From positions 1 to 48,036 of IMG/VR virus record IMGVR_UViG_3300024513_000031: a stretch of DNA of 48,036 bases. One strand, written 5' to 3'. Made by a program: the position numbers and the translations under genes. The notes under the pieces were generated by a model. The model saw only the letters and a list, made by a program, of their open reading frames with translations, was not told where the DNA came from and made no database searches. Position 1 is the first letter of the stretch. Each line of letters begins with the position of its first letter. Positions 15,833 to 23,602 of the stretch are shown here, piece after piece. Source of the DNA: a virus.

Positions 15833-17388
15833 TTAGAAACTCTCATTTCTTCCCAATGATTAATAGATTCTCTTAATTTATTTAAAAAAGCAATTATTGA
15901 TTCTCTATCTGTTTTCATTCTGTTCTTTTCAAATTTGTTAAATAATTTTCTTTTAAAATCAAATTTTACTTTTTCAATTTTTTTTGATTTTACTGATAAA
16001 ATGTTTTCAAATGCTGCGTCAATAAATTCGTTATCTTCTAATTTAGAGTAATTAAAATTTTTTGCCACTATATTTATCTTTGGCGAATTCCAATTTTTTG
16101 CTGGTTTTAACTTTGATATAGTGTTTATCCAAACATTAGCGGATTTATTATAACTGTAATTATCTCTTGCTGTAGATGCTATCTCAAATCGCTTTCTACT
16201 TCTTAAGAACTCTGGCAAAAGAATTAGATCTTTTAGTTTATTTGCTAAATCTATTTTATCTGGATTAGCTATTCCACGATGTGTTTCACTTTCAACGCTT
16301 AAAGAATAGTTTATTGGTGTTGCTAATATAGTTTCTGGCATATCTTGCATTGCAGAGTAGTTAACGCAAAAAACTGGCACACCACAATATGCAGCTTCTA
16401 CCTGTGGCATTCCAAAACCTTCGCATATAGAATATTGAACTAAGCAATCAAATCCATTGTATATTTTTGCCATAGATTCTTTAGAGATTCCATTTTTTGT
16501 TCCTGCTGTAAAACATGACTGATTTTTACAATTTAAACAATAAATACAATTACCCTTCCATACAGATGGGAAAAAATAATTACATTCCTCACAAAGATAT
16601 GTAAAAAATATTCTGTTTGAAACTCCTGACTCTATCAACATTCTTGGTATGTTCCAACCAAGGTCTGGATAAGATGTATGTAGATATAAATATGTTTTAG
16701 ATGCGATCTCTATAGGTAATAGAGATAACAGTCTATTAAATGCAAAAACCAGATCTGGAAAAAGTTTTCTTTTTTGGTTCCTCATTACAGAACCAATTAC
16801 AAAAGAATCTTCTGGTAAACCTAATTCAAGCTTTAATTCTTTTGGATTATCAAAAGGAACAAAACAGTCATCTGCTGAAGGAGATGCTATATCAATAACA
16901 TTGATTTCTGGATAATTAGATAATAGTTTTTTTGCCCATATAGAATATGTAAGTATAGCATCGGCACAAGAATATAAAGATATCCACTCTTTTGTTTGTC
17001 CAATGCCATCAACTGGTGGCATATATATCCAATTATAGTATTCTCGTAATGGAGAATCAGATATAAAAGAATCCATCCACGGATCTCTAAAAGAAATAAC
17101 CGTGTTTGGTTTAAAGTCTAAAAGAACATTTTCAAAAACATATTTACCAAAAACATTTTCTTGATCGGATAAAAATACAGATAATTGTTCATCTGACATA
17201 TTAGCAGGAACAGCTGGATATATTTTCCAAGGTACAGTTTCATCTACCTTGTCTGTATAGCTAGATATTTCTGCTATTTCAAATTGATTTGTACTATACA
17301 AACGAGTAAGAATCTCCTTGCCATAAACAGAATATCCCGTGTTTAAAGATGTGCTATCATTGACAAGGAGAATCTTATATTTTGACAT
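15829..17388 (-). CDS. GT4 glycosyltransferase with an inserted Cys4 zinc-ribbon-like loop
   Basis: 519 aa, longer than usual. The GT-B fold starts with KILLVNDSTSLNTGYSVYG. The donor domain has FVIGSVMRNQKRKLFPDLV, then DCLVQYSICEGFGMPQVEAA with YCGVPVFCVN as the EX7E motif. Between them, at about residues 265-295, sits an insert containing CEEC, a CIYC pair and CKNQSC, a zinc-ribbon-like Cys cluster not part of normal GT4 domains. The C-terminal 80 residues are Lys-rich and helical (KSKKIEKVKFDFKRKLFNKF), possibly for binding nucleic acid or a partner. It lies directly downstream of SSB with a one-base gap. Confidence 0.82.
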   Translation of the reverse strand: MSKYKILLVNDSTSLNTGYSVYGKEILTRLYSTNQFEIAEISSYTDKVDETVPWKIYPAVPANMSDEQLSVFLSDQENVFGKYVFENVLLDFKPNTVISFRDPWMDSFISDSPLREYYNWIYMPPVDGIGQTKEWISLYSCADAILTYSIWAKKLLSNYPEINVIDIASPSADDCFVPFDNPKELKLELGLPEDSFVIGSVMRNQKRKLFPDLVFAFNRLLSLLPIEIASKTYLYLHTSYPDLGWNIPRMLIESGVSNRIFFTYLCEECNYFFPSVWKGNCIYCLNCKNQSCFTAGTKNGISKESMAKIYNGFDCLVQYSICEGFGMPQVEAAYCGVPVFCVNYSAMQDMPETILATPINYSLSVESETHRGIANPDKIDLANKLKDLILLPEFLRSRKRFEIASTARDNYSYNKSANVWINTISKLKPAKNWNSPKINIVAKNFNYSKLEDNEFIDAAFENILSVKSKKIEKVKFDFKRKLFNKFEKNRMKTDRESIIAFLNKLRESINHWEEMRVSK

Positions 17389-17389
17389 T

Positions 17390-17770
17390 TTAGATTGGGT
17401 ATCCTACTGGATCTTGAAAGAAAGAGTCTTCTTCTTTTTCGTGCTTATTAGTTGGTGCTGGCCAATGAAACCTAGTTACTACAAATTTAATTCTATTTCT
17501 TTTCATGCCAGTAGTTTCATCTTTCCATGAATCACTCTTGGCAAATGTTTGAACTAGAATTCTAGAACCTTTAGAAAAGTTCTTATTAATTAATTCAGCT
17601 GTTTTATCCCAAGCTTCACAATCAATATAGGCAGTTCCCTTTTTATCGCCTTTTTCTCTTTTGTATGGAGGATTAACCGCCAATGTAAAGTTTACAACTA
17701 CTTCACCGCTACTTGTTTGCACAAGCTTTGGATCACGAACAAAATTGCCAAGAAAAATACACTCGTTCAT
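17390..17770 (-). CDS. ssb: Single-stranded DNA-binding protein
   Basis: 126 aa from ATG 17770; AAGGAG lies 6 bases upstream, which favours it over the TTG one codon earlier. The OB-fold pattern is clear: NECIFLGNFVRDPKL, VNFTLAV, YIDCEAWDKTAELI, GSRILVQTFAKSDSW and NRIKFVVTRFHW. These match bacterial SSB. The C terminus is acidic (EKEEDSFFQDP) but lacks the canonical DDxIPF tip. The family coats single-stranded DNA at the replication fork. It lies ten bases after the C-terminal DnaE gene, consistent with a replication unit that continues into the GT genes. Confidence 0.92.
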   Translation of the reverse strand: MNECIFLGNFVRDPKLVQTSSGEVVVNFTLAVNPPYKREKGDKKGTAYIDCEAWDKTAELINKNFSKGSRILVQTFAKSDSWKDETTGMKRNRIKFVVTRFHWPAPTNKHEKEEDSFFQDPVGYPI

Positions 17771-17780
17771 CAAAAACTCC

Positions 17781-18908
17781 TTAAAGTTGGTTAATGTCCT
17801 TTAAAACCATAGCATCTGTTTTGCGATCACGATCAACACGAATCAAAACAGTATTTCCTACAAATACTTTATCTAGATGCATTTCGTAAGCATCTGGAAA
17901 TATTATAGCATTGTCTATTTTACAAGAAGAATCGGATACAGTTAATCTAGCCATTCTTCTACCAGGATCTTTTCCATTTTTTGTAACTATTTCTTTAACA
18001 TCTAATATTTCAACTGACAATACCATAAATCCAGTTTTACCAAAATAAAATTCTTTGCATGTTGTATTAGCAGATTGATTTTCTATTCCATCCGTTAATG
18101 AACATGATAGTGCTATGCCAAGATTTTCTCTTTCTGACCAAACTTTCCAAGATATTGGATCATTATATTCAGTTGGAGGATTTTCTAACATATTATATAA
18201 ATCAGATGTTAATGAAATACGATTTTTATTACTGCATCCACCACCTTCTTTTTTAGGTTTTGATAAAGCTAAAATGCATTCTTTAAGATTTTTTGTTTCT
18301 TTGCAATTTTCTTTAATCCATTCTTTTTCTTTTTCTGTTAATTGATTCCAAGTTTCTAATTCAGATATAAGTTTTTGTCTATACTCGCCACACCAATCAA
18401 AACCGCCGACAGCAATAACTTTTGCTACTGATGTAGAAGAAATAGAGTCTGAACAATAAATTAAAAATTTAATCCAACTATCTATTTTTTCAGATTGAGA
18501 ATTGAAGCAAGAAATAAGTTTACTTATTTGTGAAGTACCTATTCCTTTTATATCGGACAAGCCAAACCAAATAGATTCCCCATCAGTATAAAAGTTTGAC
18601 TTTAACATTCTGATATCTGGAGGATATACATTTATATTATAAAGCTTTGCATTGTCTATTAGATCGGCAACTTCTTGAGAGCTATCAGCTTTATCTTTTG
18701 CGTAAAAAAGCCAACTCGTAAAAAATTGTACTGGGAAATGACTTTTTAAATAAGCTGTATCATATCCAGTAAAGCCATAGGCGGAACTGTGACTGTTTGA
18801 TACCGCAATTCCATTCGCATAAAAGATATGTTCTTCATTATCAACTTCAATATCTAATGTTTCAATAATTCCTATTTTTTTAATTGACACGATTGATTCA
18901 GGCTGCAT
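17781..18908 (-). CDS. dnaE: DNA polymerase III alpha, C-terminal part fused to split-intein C half
   Basis: 375 aa. Residues 1-38 are a split-intein C fragment ending in FYANGIAVSN. The extein starts with Ser39: SHSSAYGFTGYDTAYLKSHF, the conserved end of the DnaE fingers. Further on come helix-hairpin-helix-like WFGLSDIKGIGTSQI, a linker, and an OB-fold (GFMVLSVEILDVKEIV). These are the C-terminal domains of a bacterial DnaE that bind template and partners. The gene starts inside the last 37 bases of the endonuclease gene. After trans-splicing, its 337-residue extein would be joined to the fingers part from the gene at 19829, giving about 541 aa. Splicing is inferred from the motifs. Confidence 0.93.
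   Translation of the reverse strand: MQPESIVSIKKIGIIETLDIEVDNEEHIFYANGIAVSNSHSSAYGFTGYDTAYLKSHFPVQFFTSWLFYAKDKADSSQEVADLIDNAKLYNINVYPPDIRMLKSNFYTDGESIWFGLSDIKGIGTSQISKLISCFNSQSEKIDSWIKFLIYCSDSISSTSVAKVIAVGGFDWCGEYRQKLISELETWNQLTEKEKEWIKENCKETKNLKECILALSKPKKEGGGCSNKNRISLTSDLYNMLENPPTEYNDPISWKVWSERENLGIALSCSLTDGIENQSANTTCKEFYFGKTGFMVLSVEILDVKEIVTKNGKDPGRRMARLTVSDSSCKIDNAIIFPDAYEMHLDKVFVGNTVLIRVDRDRKTDAMVLKDINQL
18795..18908 (-). other. Split intein C half (38 aa)
   Basis: Covers codons 1-38 of the C-terminal DnaE gene. The segment ETLDIEVDNEEHIFYANG is the F block (the Asp and the HIF region), and GIAVSN is the G block, with the cleaving Asn last and Ser as the first extein residue. The residue before Asn is Ser instead of the usual His. 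The length is normal for natural split-intein C halves. Confidence 0.9.
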
Positions 18909-19801
18909 TGTATTTCCTTTATTATAATGCCTTCGTTATTTAAAATATCGCTTTCCCAAAATCTAATAAGTTTTAGTTTATTATCAAGACAAAACTTATT
19001 TTTTACTTTGTCTCTATAAAAATTAATCTTTTGAGTATTCGTTTTTGGCCCATTTGGATAAATCTTTGGATTAACATGAAAATAATCTCCGTCTACTTCA
19101 ATAAATAAATTATAATCTTTTAACCAAAAATCAAAAATCCAACATTCTATAATCTTTTCTTCTTCAAAATTTAATTTTAATTTTTGTAAAATACTTTTCA
19201 TTAATAAATGAGGCTTGGTTTTTGTATGTTTAAAAGCTCCTTTTTTAATTCTGTTTAAAGTAGCTATAGACATTAATTTTTTTGAAAACTCTGAATGTTT
19301 AATTCCTGTATGACCATGAATCAATCTTTTTTTAGCAGATATTGATTGTTTGTTTTTAGATTCTTTTGATGTTTTTTTACCAATCCTATACAAAGACATC
19401 TTTTTACCATATTCTGAATTTTTCTTATTCATCCCTAAGTTCCAAGGTTTTTTGCCAAACATTGGATTGTTTTTACCAATTCTAGAAATTTTTGCATCTT
19501 TAGACCATTTTTTTGATCCTTCGTATCTACCACATGCATATTCTTTCCAGAAAAAACCGTTTTTATTTTTATTTCTTAAAATTATTTTTGTTTTTTTATT
19601 GCATTCTCCGCATTTACAAATAGGTCTTATTATTTTAACTATTTTTTCAAAATAGTCTTCTAAAGAGATTTTATGAGAAACTATATGTTGAGCCATGGCT
19701 TTAGAAAAATAAACATTAGAGCCTCCATAAAATTTTTTAATTTCATGTAAGTTTTTATTACATAGAAAACATTTATTCCAAAAATTCTTTTCTATTTTCA
19801 T
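18872..19801 (-). CDS. Free-standing EDxHD homing endonuclease between split-intein halves
   Basis: 309 aa. The N-terminal zinc-finger-like part has CFLCNKNLHEIKKFYG and a downstream HIVSH, resembling a ROS/MucR finger. A second Cys set follows (CKCGECNKKT). NUMOD3-like DNA-contact repeats come next (RIGKNNPMFGKKPWNLG and later copies). The C-terminal nuclease core has FEEEKIIECWIFDFWL, LFIEVDGDYFHVNP and NFYRDKVKNKF, giving the acidic, His and Asp residues of the EDxHD/Vsr-like fold. It has its own start (after AGGTG) and its own stop, and lies between the two halves of the DnaE intein, the arrangement known as a fractured gene. Its likely target is the intein-less dnaE allele. Confidence 0.82.
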   Translation of the reverse strand: MKIEKNFWNKCFLCNKNLHEIKKFYGGSNVYFSKAMAQHIVSHKISLEDYFEKIVKIIRPICKCGECNKKTKIILRNKNKNGFFWKEYACGRYEGSKKWSKDAKISRIGKNNPMFGKKPWNLGMNKKNSEYGKKMSLYRIGKKTSKESKNKQSISAKKRLIHGHTGIKHSEFSKKLMSIATLNRIKKGAFKHTKTKPHLLMKSILQKLKLNFEEEKIIECWIFDFWLKDYNLFIEVDGDYFHVNPKIYPNGPKTNTQKINFYRDKVKNKFCLDNKLKLIRFWESDILNNEGIIIKEIQCSLNQSCQLKK

Positions 19802-19828
19802 AGTATCACCTATGACTTATTACACCGA
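19802..19828 (-). promoter_or_regulatory. 27-base gap with GTGTA-type promoter-like motif
   Basis: GGTGTAATAAG lies on the - strand at 19816-19826 in the only gap between the intein N-half gene and the endonuclease gene. It matches RGTGTAWWWA found in other gaps. AGGTG lies six bases ahead of the endonuclease ATG. The endonuclease may thus have its own transcript; this is inference from the motif. Confidence 0.25.
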
Positions 19829-20731
19829 TTATTCTAGGTCACACATAATACTATAGTTTTTTTCTAAAATATCATAAAGCGTTCTTTTTTTACCATCAGA
19901 ACATAATATTTTGTGATTTAATGTGCATTTTAACTTTTTGCCACTTGATGTTGTTATTTCATAAACTTCTTGTTTTCCATTATTTATTTTATCTTTTACT
20001 TTAATAAAAATATTTTTTTTATATTTGATAGATGGAGCTAAAACATAATCATTAATATTTAATTCTTTAAGTGTTTTAAAGCCTTCTTTTGTTTCTACTA
20101 CAGAATCTGGAGACAAACATTTATTAAATGAATATCTTTGACTTGCTTGTATCCAACCAAATAACTCTTCTGCTTGTTCGTCAGAAATAATCTTTGCTTT
20201 TTTAGCACCGTCAATAAACATCTTTTTGCAGTTAGCCATTTCTTGGGTATTTTTTTTACCAATAGCTTTTCTCAAAACATCAGCTTCTTGCAAGTTAAAT
20301 CCAGCAACAGCTTGTGCTATTTGCATAGCTTGTTCTTGAAAAACTAAAGCGCCATAAGTTGGTTTTAATATTTCATCAACGGATTCATGATAACTAGGAA
20401 CTTTTTCTAAGCCATTAACTCTTTTGCAATAATGTTCTGTCATAGAAATTCCATCTTCGTCTAATGCACGAAGACAACCCGGCCTTAAAAGTGCGCCAAG
20501 AGCAGATAAATGCTCCATATTTTTGGGTTTTAATTTCTTTGACCATTGTTTACCAAGATGAGATTCCAATTGAAAAATGCCCTTGGTATCACCATTTGAA
20601 AAAATTTTCCAAGCTAAATCACAATATGGTAAGTTGTGTAAATTTATTTTAAGCTTTGGTATTTTTCCATTTTTAGATGGTTCTAAAATTGGCCACTTAC
20701 AACCACAATCAAATTTATAAAAATCTTCCAT
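19829..20731 (-). CDS. dnaE: DNA polymerase III alpha, fingers part fused to split-intein N half
   Basis: 300 aa from ATG 20731, which has GAGGTAAT just upstream; an upstream in-frame start at 20776 would run into the exonuclease gene. Residues 1-204 are DnaE fingers: DTKGIFQLES, LSALGALLRPG, ALVFQEQAMQIAQAVAGFNL, ADVLRKAIGKK and RYSFNK. The latter is directly followed by the intein N half starting at Cys205. It lacks the palm catalytic Asp residues, which are in the 637-aa gene upstream. In bacterial DnaE the break before this part falls in the linker after the palm. The product should splice in trans to the 375-aa gene product and pair with the palm subunit. Confidence 0.93.
   Translation of the reverse strand: MEDFYKFDCGCKWPILEPSKNGKIPKLKINLHNLPYCDLAWKIFSNGDTKGIFQLESHLGKQWSKKLKPKNMEHLSALGALLRPGCLRALDEDGISMTEHYCKRVNGLEKVPSYHESVDEILKPTYGALVFQEQAMQIAQAVAGFNLQEADVLRKAIGKKNTQEMANCKKMFIDGAKKAKIISDEQAEELFGWIQASQRYSFNKCLSPDSVVETKEGFKTLKELNINDYVLAPSIKYKKNIFIKVKDKINNGKQEVYEITTSSGKKLKCTLNHKILCSDGKKRTLYDILEKNYSIMCDLE
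19832..20119 (-). other. Split intein N half (96 aa)
   Basis: Last 96 codons of the fingers gene. It opens with CLSPDSVVE (A block, catalytic Cys1 after FNK) and has GKKLKCTLNHKILC (B block with the Thr-x-x-His motif). It ends at the gene's own stop without the F and G blocks, which are encoded separately at 18795-18908. The complete intein would be about 134 aa, a minimal intein without an embedded endonuclease. Confidence 0.92.
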
Positions 20732-20738
20732 TATTACC

Positions 20739-21404
20739 TCAAGATATAAAGCCCTTTGCAGTACCAGAGTTTTCATTTAAAGAGTTTTTAAAGTTAACTC
20801 TCGTAGCTACTTTTCTATGTAGTTGAATAAAACTTTTCAATAGTAAAGCTGTTTGTTTAACATCTACTAATGCATCGTGAGCATTTGCTGTAGAAAGACC
20901 GAAAAATTCTCTTAAAGTATCCATTTTATGATCACGGAGTTCATTAGAATTATCAAACCATTGAAAAATAAAATCATCTAAATCAAAAACGCTTCTTTTA
21001 TTAAATAAGTTTTGTTTTCCGTTTTTATCACAATCGCCAAATTCTTTTGCTAAACGATTAATAATAATTAAGTCAAAATGCCTAATGTTTTTTCCAGCTG
21101 CTATTGGAGCAAAGAAAGTGTTTCCTGGTTTTGGATTATATTTTTTAATAAACGATGTAAAAGATTTCCAAACAATAGAAAGATCTGGAGCCTTTTCTAA
21201 TTCTTCAATGCTTTTCTTGTTTATTTCAAGAGCTTCTTTTTCCAATTTTGAAAAATCCCTTGGTTTAATCAAGCTGCTATATTGACCAAGCTCAGTTAAA
21301 CTTCTTGGATGCAAAGCCATCGCTGCAACTTGTATAACTTCACAAGTTTCTGGGTTTACACTACCAGTTTCAAAATCAAAAACAACTATAGTTGAATTAT
21401 TCAT
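20739..21404 (-). CDS. DnaQ-like 3'-5' exonuclease (DEDDh)
   Basis: 221 aa. All DEDDh residues are visible: VVFDFETG (Asp10, Glu12), RHFDLIIIN (Asp111) and ANAHDALVDVKQT (His176, Asp181). This is the proofreading fold of the DNA polymerase III epsilon subunit. It lies between the palm and fingers genes of the split DnaE, seven bases before the fingers start, so it likely proofreads for that polymerase. The DnaE PHP domain also keeps metal residues, so two proofreading activities are possible. Confidence 0.92.
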   Translation of the reverse strand: MNNSTIVVFDFETGSVNPETCEVIQVAAMALHPRSLTELGQYSSLIKPRDFSKLEKEALEINKKSIEELEKAPDLSIVWKSFTSFIKKYNPKPGNTFFAPIAAGKNIRHFDLIIINRLAKEFGDCDKNGKQNLFNKRSVFDLDDFIFQWFDNSNELRDHKMDTLREFFGLSTANAHDALVDVKQTALLLKSFIQLHRKVATRVNFKNSLNENSGTAKGFIS

Positions 21405-21411
21405 TTTCTTC

Positions 21412-21657
21412 CTATTCTAGATCTAAGGTTTTTTTAATTTCAAGTTTCAATGTGCCTTCTTCATCATATTTTAAATCTACATAAAACTCATTGCTTTTTG
21501 CAGCTTCTAAAAATTCAGATTTAAGATTAACTTTTCCTCCTAATTTAAAAACCAAAGCTTTCATTAACATCAATGTTTCTTTTATAACAACATCTTTTGT
21601 TTTAATTTTTTCATGCAAAGAAACAAGTTCATCTTGTAGATCGCCTTTTCGTTTCAT
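21412..21657 (-). CDS. Small helical protein between DnaE palm and exonuclease
   Basis: 81 aa. Not recognised. The first half is a Lys/Glu-rich amphipathic helix (DELVSLHEKIKTKDVVIKET) that could form a coiled coil. The second half has a beta segment (FYVDLKYDEEGTLKLEIKKT). It starts within the last four bases of the PHP/palm gene, so it is translationally coupled. Being between two polymerase subunits it may be a small assembly or bridging factor, but no sequence motif shows this. Confidence 0.6.
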   Translation of the reverse strand: MKRKGDLQDELVSLHEKIKTKDVVIKETLMLMKALVFKLGGKVNLKSEFLEAAKSNEFYVDLKYDEEGTLKLEIKKTLDLE

Positions 21658-23567
21658 AAACTTTCTCCAGCAAGAAGTTTTTGAACGCCCATCATTTTAT
21701 CCAAAACTGCAACCCCAAGAATATCAAATTTAACAAGCCCAATAGATTCAAGATCAGACATTTCTAATCCAGCTATATTTTCATGAGATGTTTTATCATA
21801 AATCATAGGGCATATATTTTGTAAATTCTCAGAGGCAATTACTATTCCAGCAGCATGTTTGCTTTGTGATCTTTTAGTTCCTTCCATCCTTATTGCTTGG
21901 GCAAAGTATTTTGCATATTGACCTTCTAATGTTCCGTCATCTTTTAGTTTACAATATGGATCTAAATCTTTTTGGCAATTTTCTAAGGCCCATCTAATTA
22001 TAGAAGGTTCTTGTCCTTCATCTCTCATTTCTTGTAATTCTTCGGTTATTTCAGCTTCATCTGGAATATGTTTTGTTATTAGATTGCTTTCTTCAAAGCT
22101 ACAAGCAGCGTGAATACGCAAAACATCTTTTAAAGCACCTCGGCCTTGCATTCTTGTAAAAACAGATATTTGAGAAACTTTATCATTACCATATTTGTTT
22201 TTAATATAGTTAATAATCTCTTCTCTTTTTGATATTGGGAAATCACAATCAATATCTGGCAAACTAATTCTTCCTGGAGCATTACGACCAGAATTATAAA
22301 ATCTTTCAAACAATAATCCGTTTTCAATTGGATTTATTTCAGTAATTCCCAATAAATAACTAACCATACATCCAGCGCCAGATCCACGACCTTTGCCAAT
22401 AAGCCACCCCTGTTCTCTCGCCCAATTGCAATAATCATAAACAATTAGGAAATAGTCTTCTAAGCCAGCAGAAGTTATAACTTCTAATTCTTTAGTGACT
22501 CTATCTCCATATTGATTAAATTTTGGGTCTTCTTTTTTAAAAGAAAATCTTTTTTTCCAACCTTCTCTACAGAGTCTTTTTATTTCTGATGACGATGAAC
22601 TATCTCCAGTTATTTTTGGCAACATAGGAGATTTCAAAATACTATAATCTTTGCACCTGTTAAATATTTCAAATGTATTTTCTATCTCTTCATTAGAGTT
22701 TAATTTAGAAATTTCTTCAAAAGACGGTATATGATAATTATTTGATTTAAAAAAACCAGAAAAACCAAAGTCTTCATCGTTTTGAATATGATTTCTAATA
22801 TCATTTAATGTCTTTTTCATCGAACAAGCTAACAAAACTCTTTGGTCAACAGCATCTTCTTTTCTTGCATAATGAGCATCTGGTGTAGCAACGGTTTTGA
22901 AACCGTGCTTTTTTGCTATATGTCTTAAAGCTTTAGCTATTATTTTAGTCGCTGGTATGTTTTCAGAATCTATTAACTGTATTTCTAAGTAAAAGTTTTC
23001 TTTTCCAAATAAGTCTGCGTATTTATATGCTAGATCAGTAGCTTTCTTTTCCCAATTAGGATCAATTAATGACTTGGCGTGTTCAAATGTTTCTGCTCTA
23101 TATGCTTCTGTTAAGTTTGTAAATAAACAATTTCCCAAGTCAGAACCTGGGTGACCAGAAAAAACAATAAAGGAACCATTTGAAATAGACGCAAGAGTTT
23201 TAAGGTCAAGTCTTGGTTTTCTATAAAAGTTTTCTGGAGAACTAGAAATAGAACTAGCTTTTACTAAGTTCTTCCATCCAATATCTTGTTTTGCAAGAAC
23301 ACATAAATGACTTAGTTTTTTATTATCTTCATTCTTTATTGTAGGTTCATTTTCACATATATAAAATTCACAACCAAGTATTGGATCAATAGATTTGGAT
23401 TTTAACTTTTTATAAAATGAAATAGAACCAGATAAAGATCCATGATCTGTTAATGCACAACCTTTTAATCCAAGTTCTGATATCCTATCTGCTATTCTTT
23501 CAGCAGAAGGAAGTCCATCAAGCAATGAATATTGCGAGTGAACATGCAACGGAATCCAATTTGACAT
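21654..23567 (-). CDS. dnaE: DNA polymerase III alpha, PHP and palm part
   Basis: 637 aa. PHP domain with metal motifs: PLHVHSQYSLLDG (His8, His10), ALTDHGSLSG (Asp41, His42) and TPDAHYARKEDA, so a metal site may be active. The palm has GKGRGSGAGCMVSYLLG, the catalytic pair in LPDIDCDFP near residue 441, and LVKFDILG near residue 613 with the third Asp. It ends shortly after that helix, in the linker that joins palm to fingers in bacterial DnaE. Fingers and C-terminal domains are on separate genes. The chain has no intein motif at its end, so it joins the rest by non-covalent contact. It is the first polymerase gene of the unit. Confidence 0.93.
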   Translation of the reverse strand: MSNWIPLHVHSQYSLLDGLPSAERIADRISELGLKGCALTDHGSLSGSISFYKKLKSKSIDPILGCEFYICENEPTIKNEDNKKLSHLCVLAKQDIGWKNLVKASSISSSPENFYRKPRLDLKTLASISNGSFIVFSGHPGSDLGNCLFTNLTEAYRAETFEHAKSLIDPNWEKKATDLAYKYADLFGKENFYLEIQLIDSENIPATKIIAKALRHIAKKHGFKTVATPDAHYARKEDAVDQRVLLACSMKKTLNDIRNHIQNDEDFGFSGFFKSNNYHIPSFEEISKLNSNEEIENTFEIFNRCKDYSILKSPMLPKITGDSSSSSEIKRLCREGWKKRFSFKKEDPKFNQYGDRVTKELEVITSAGLEDYFLIVYDYCNWAREQGWLIGKGRGSGAGCMVSYLLGITEINPIENGLLFERFYNSGRNAPGRISLPDIDCDFPISKREEIINYIKNKYGNDKVSQISVFTRMQGRGALKDVLRIHAACSFEESNLITKHIPDEAEITEELQEMRDEGQEPSIIRWALENCQKDLDPYCKLKDDGTLEGQYAKYFAQAIRMEGTKRSQSKHAAGIVIASENLQNICPMIYDKTSHENIAGLEMSDLESIGLVKFDILGVAVLDKMMGVQKLLAGESL

Positions 23568-23602
23568 TTAATTCTTTCTAAAAAAACTTCCATAAATAAA
23601 AA
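23568..23602 (-). promoter_or_regulatory. Short gap before split DnaE
   Basis: 35 bases between the Nudix and PHP/palm genes. TTTTTATTTATGG lies on the - strand, and a weak AGAAAG precedes the DnaE ATG. There is no inverted repeat and no clear -35. I see no firm regulatory signal. Confidence 0.15.

Noticed and set aside
18872-19801. Endonuclease as an in-frame domain of one long intein
   Set aside because: It has its own start, ribosome site and stop, in a different frame from the intein halves, so it is a separate gene.
19829-23567. DnaE split as a simple frameshift or sequencing error
   Set aside because: Two intact genes with ribosome sites lie between palm and fingers, so a single-base error cannot join them.
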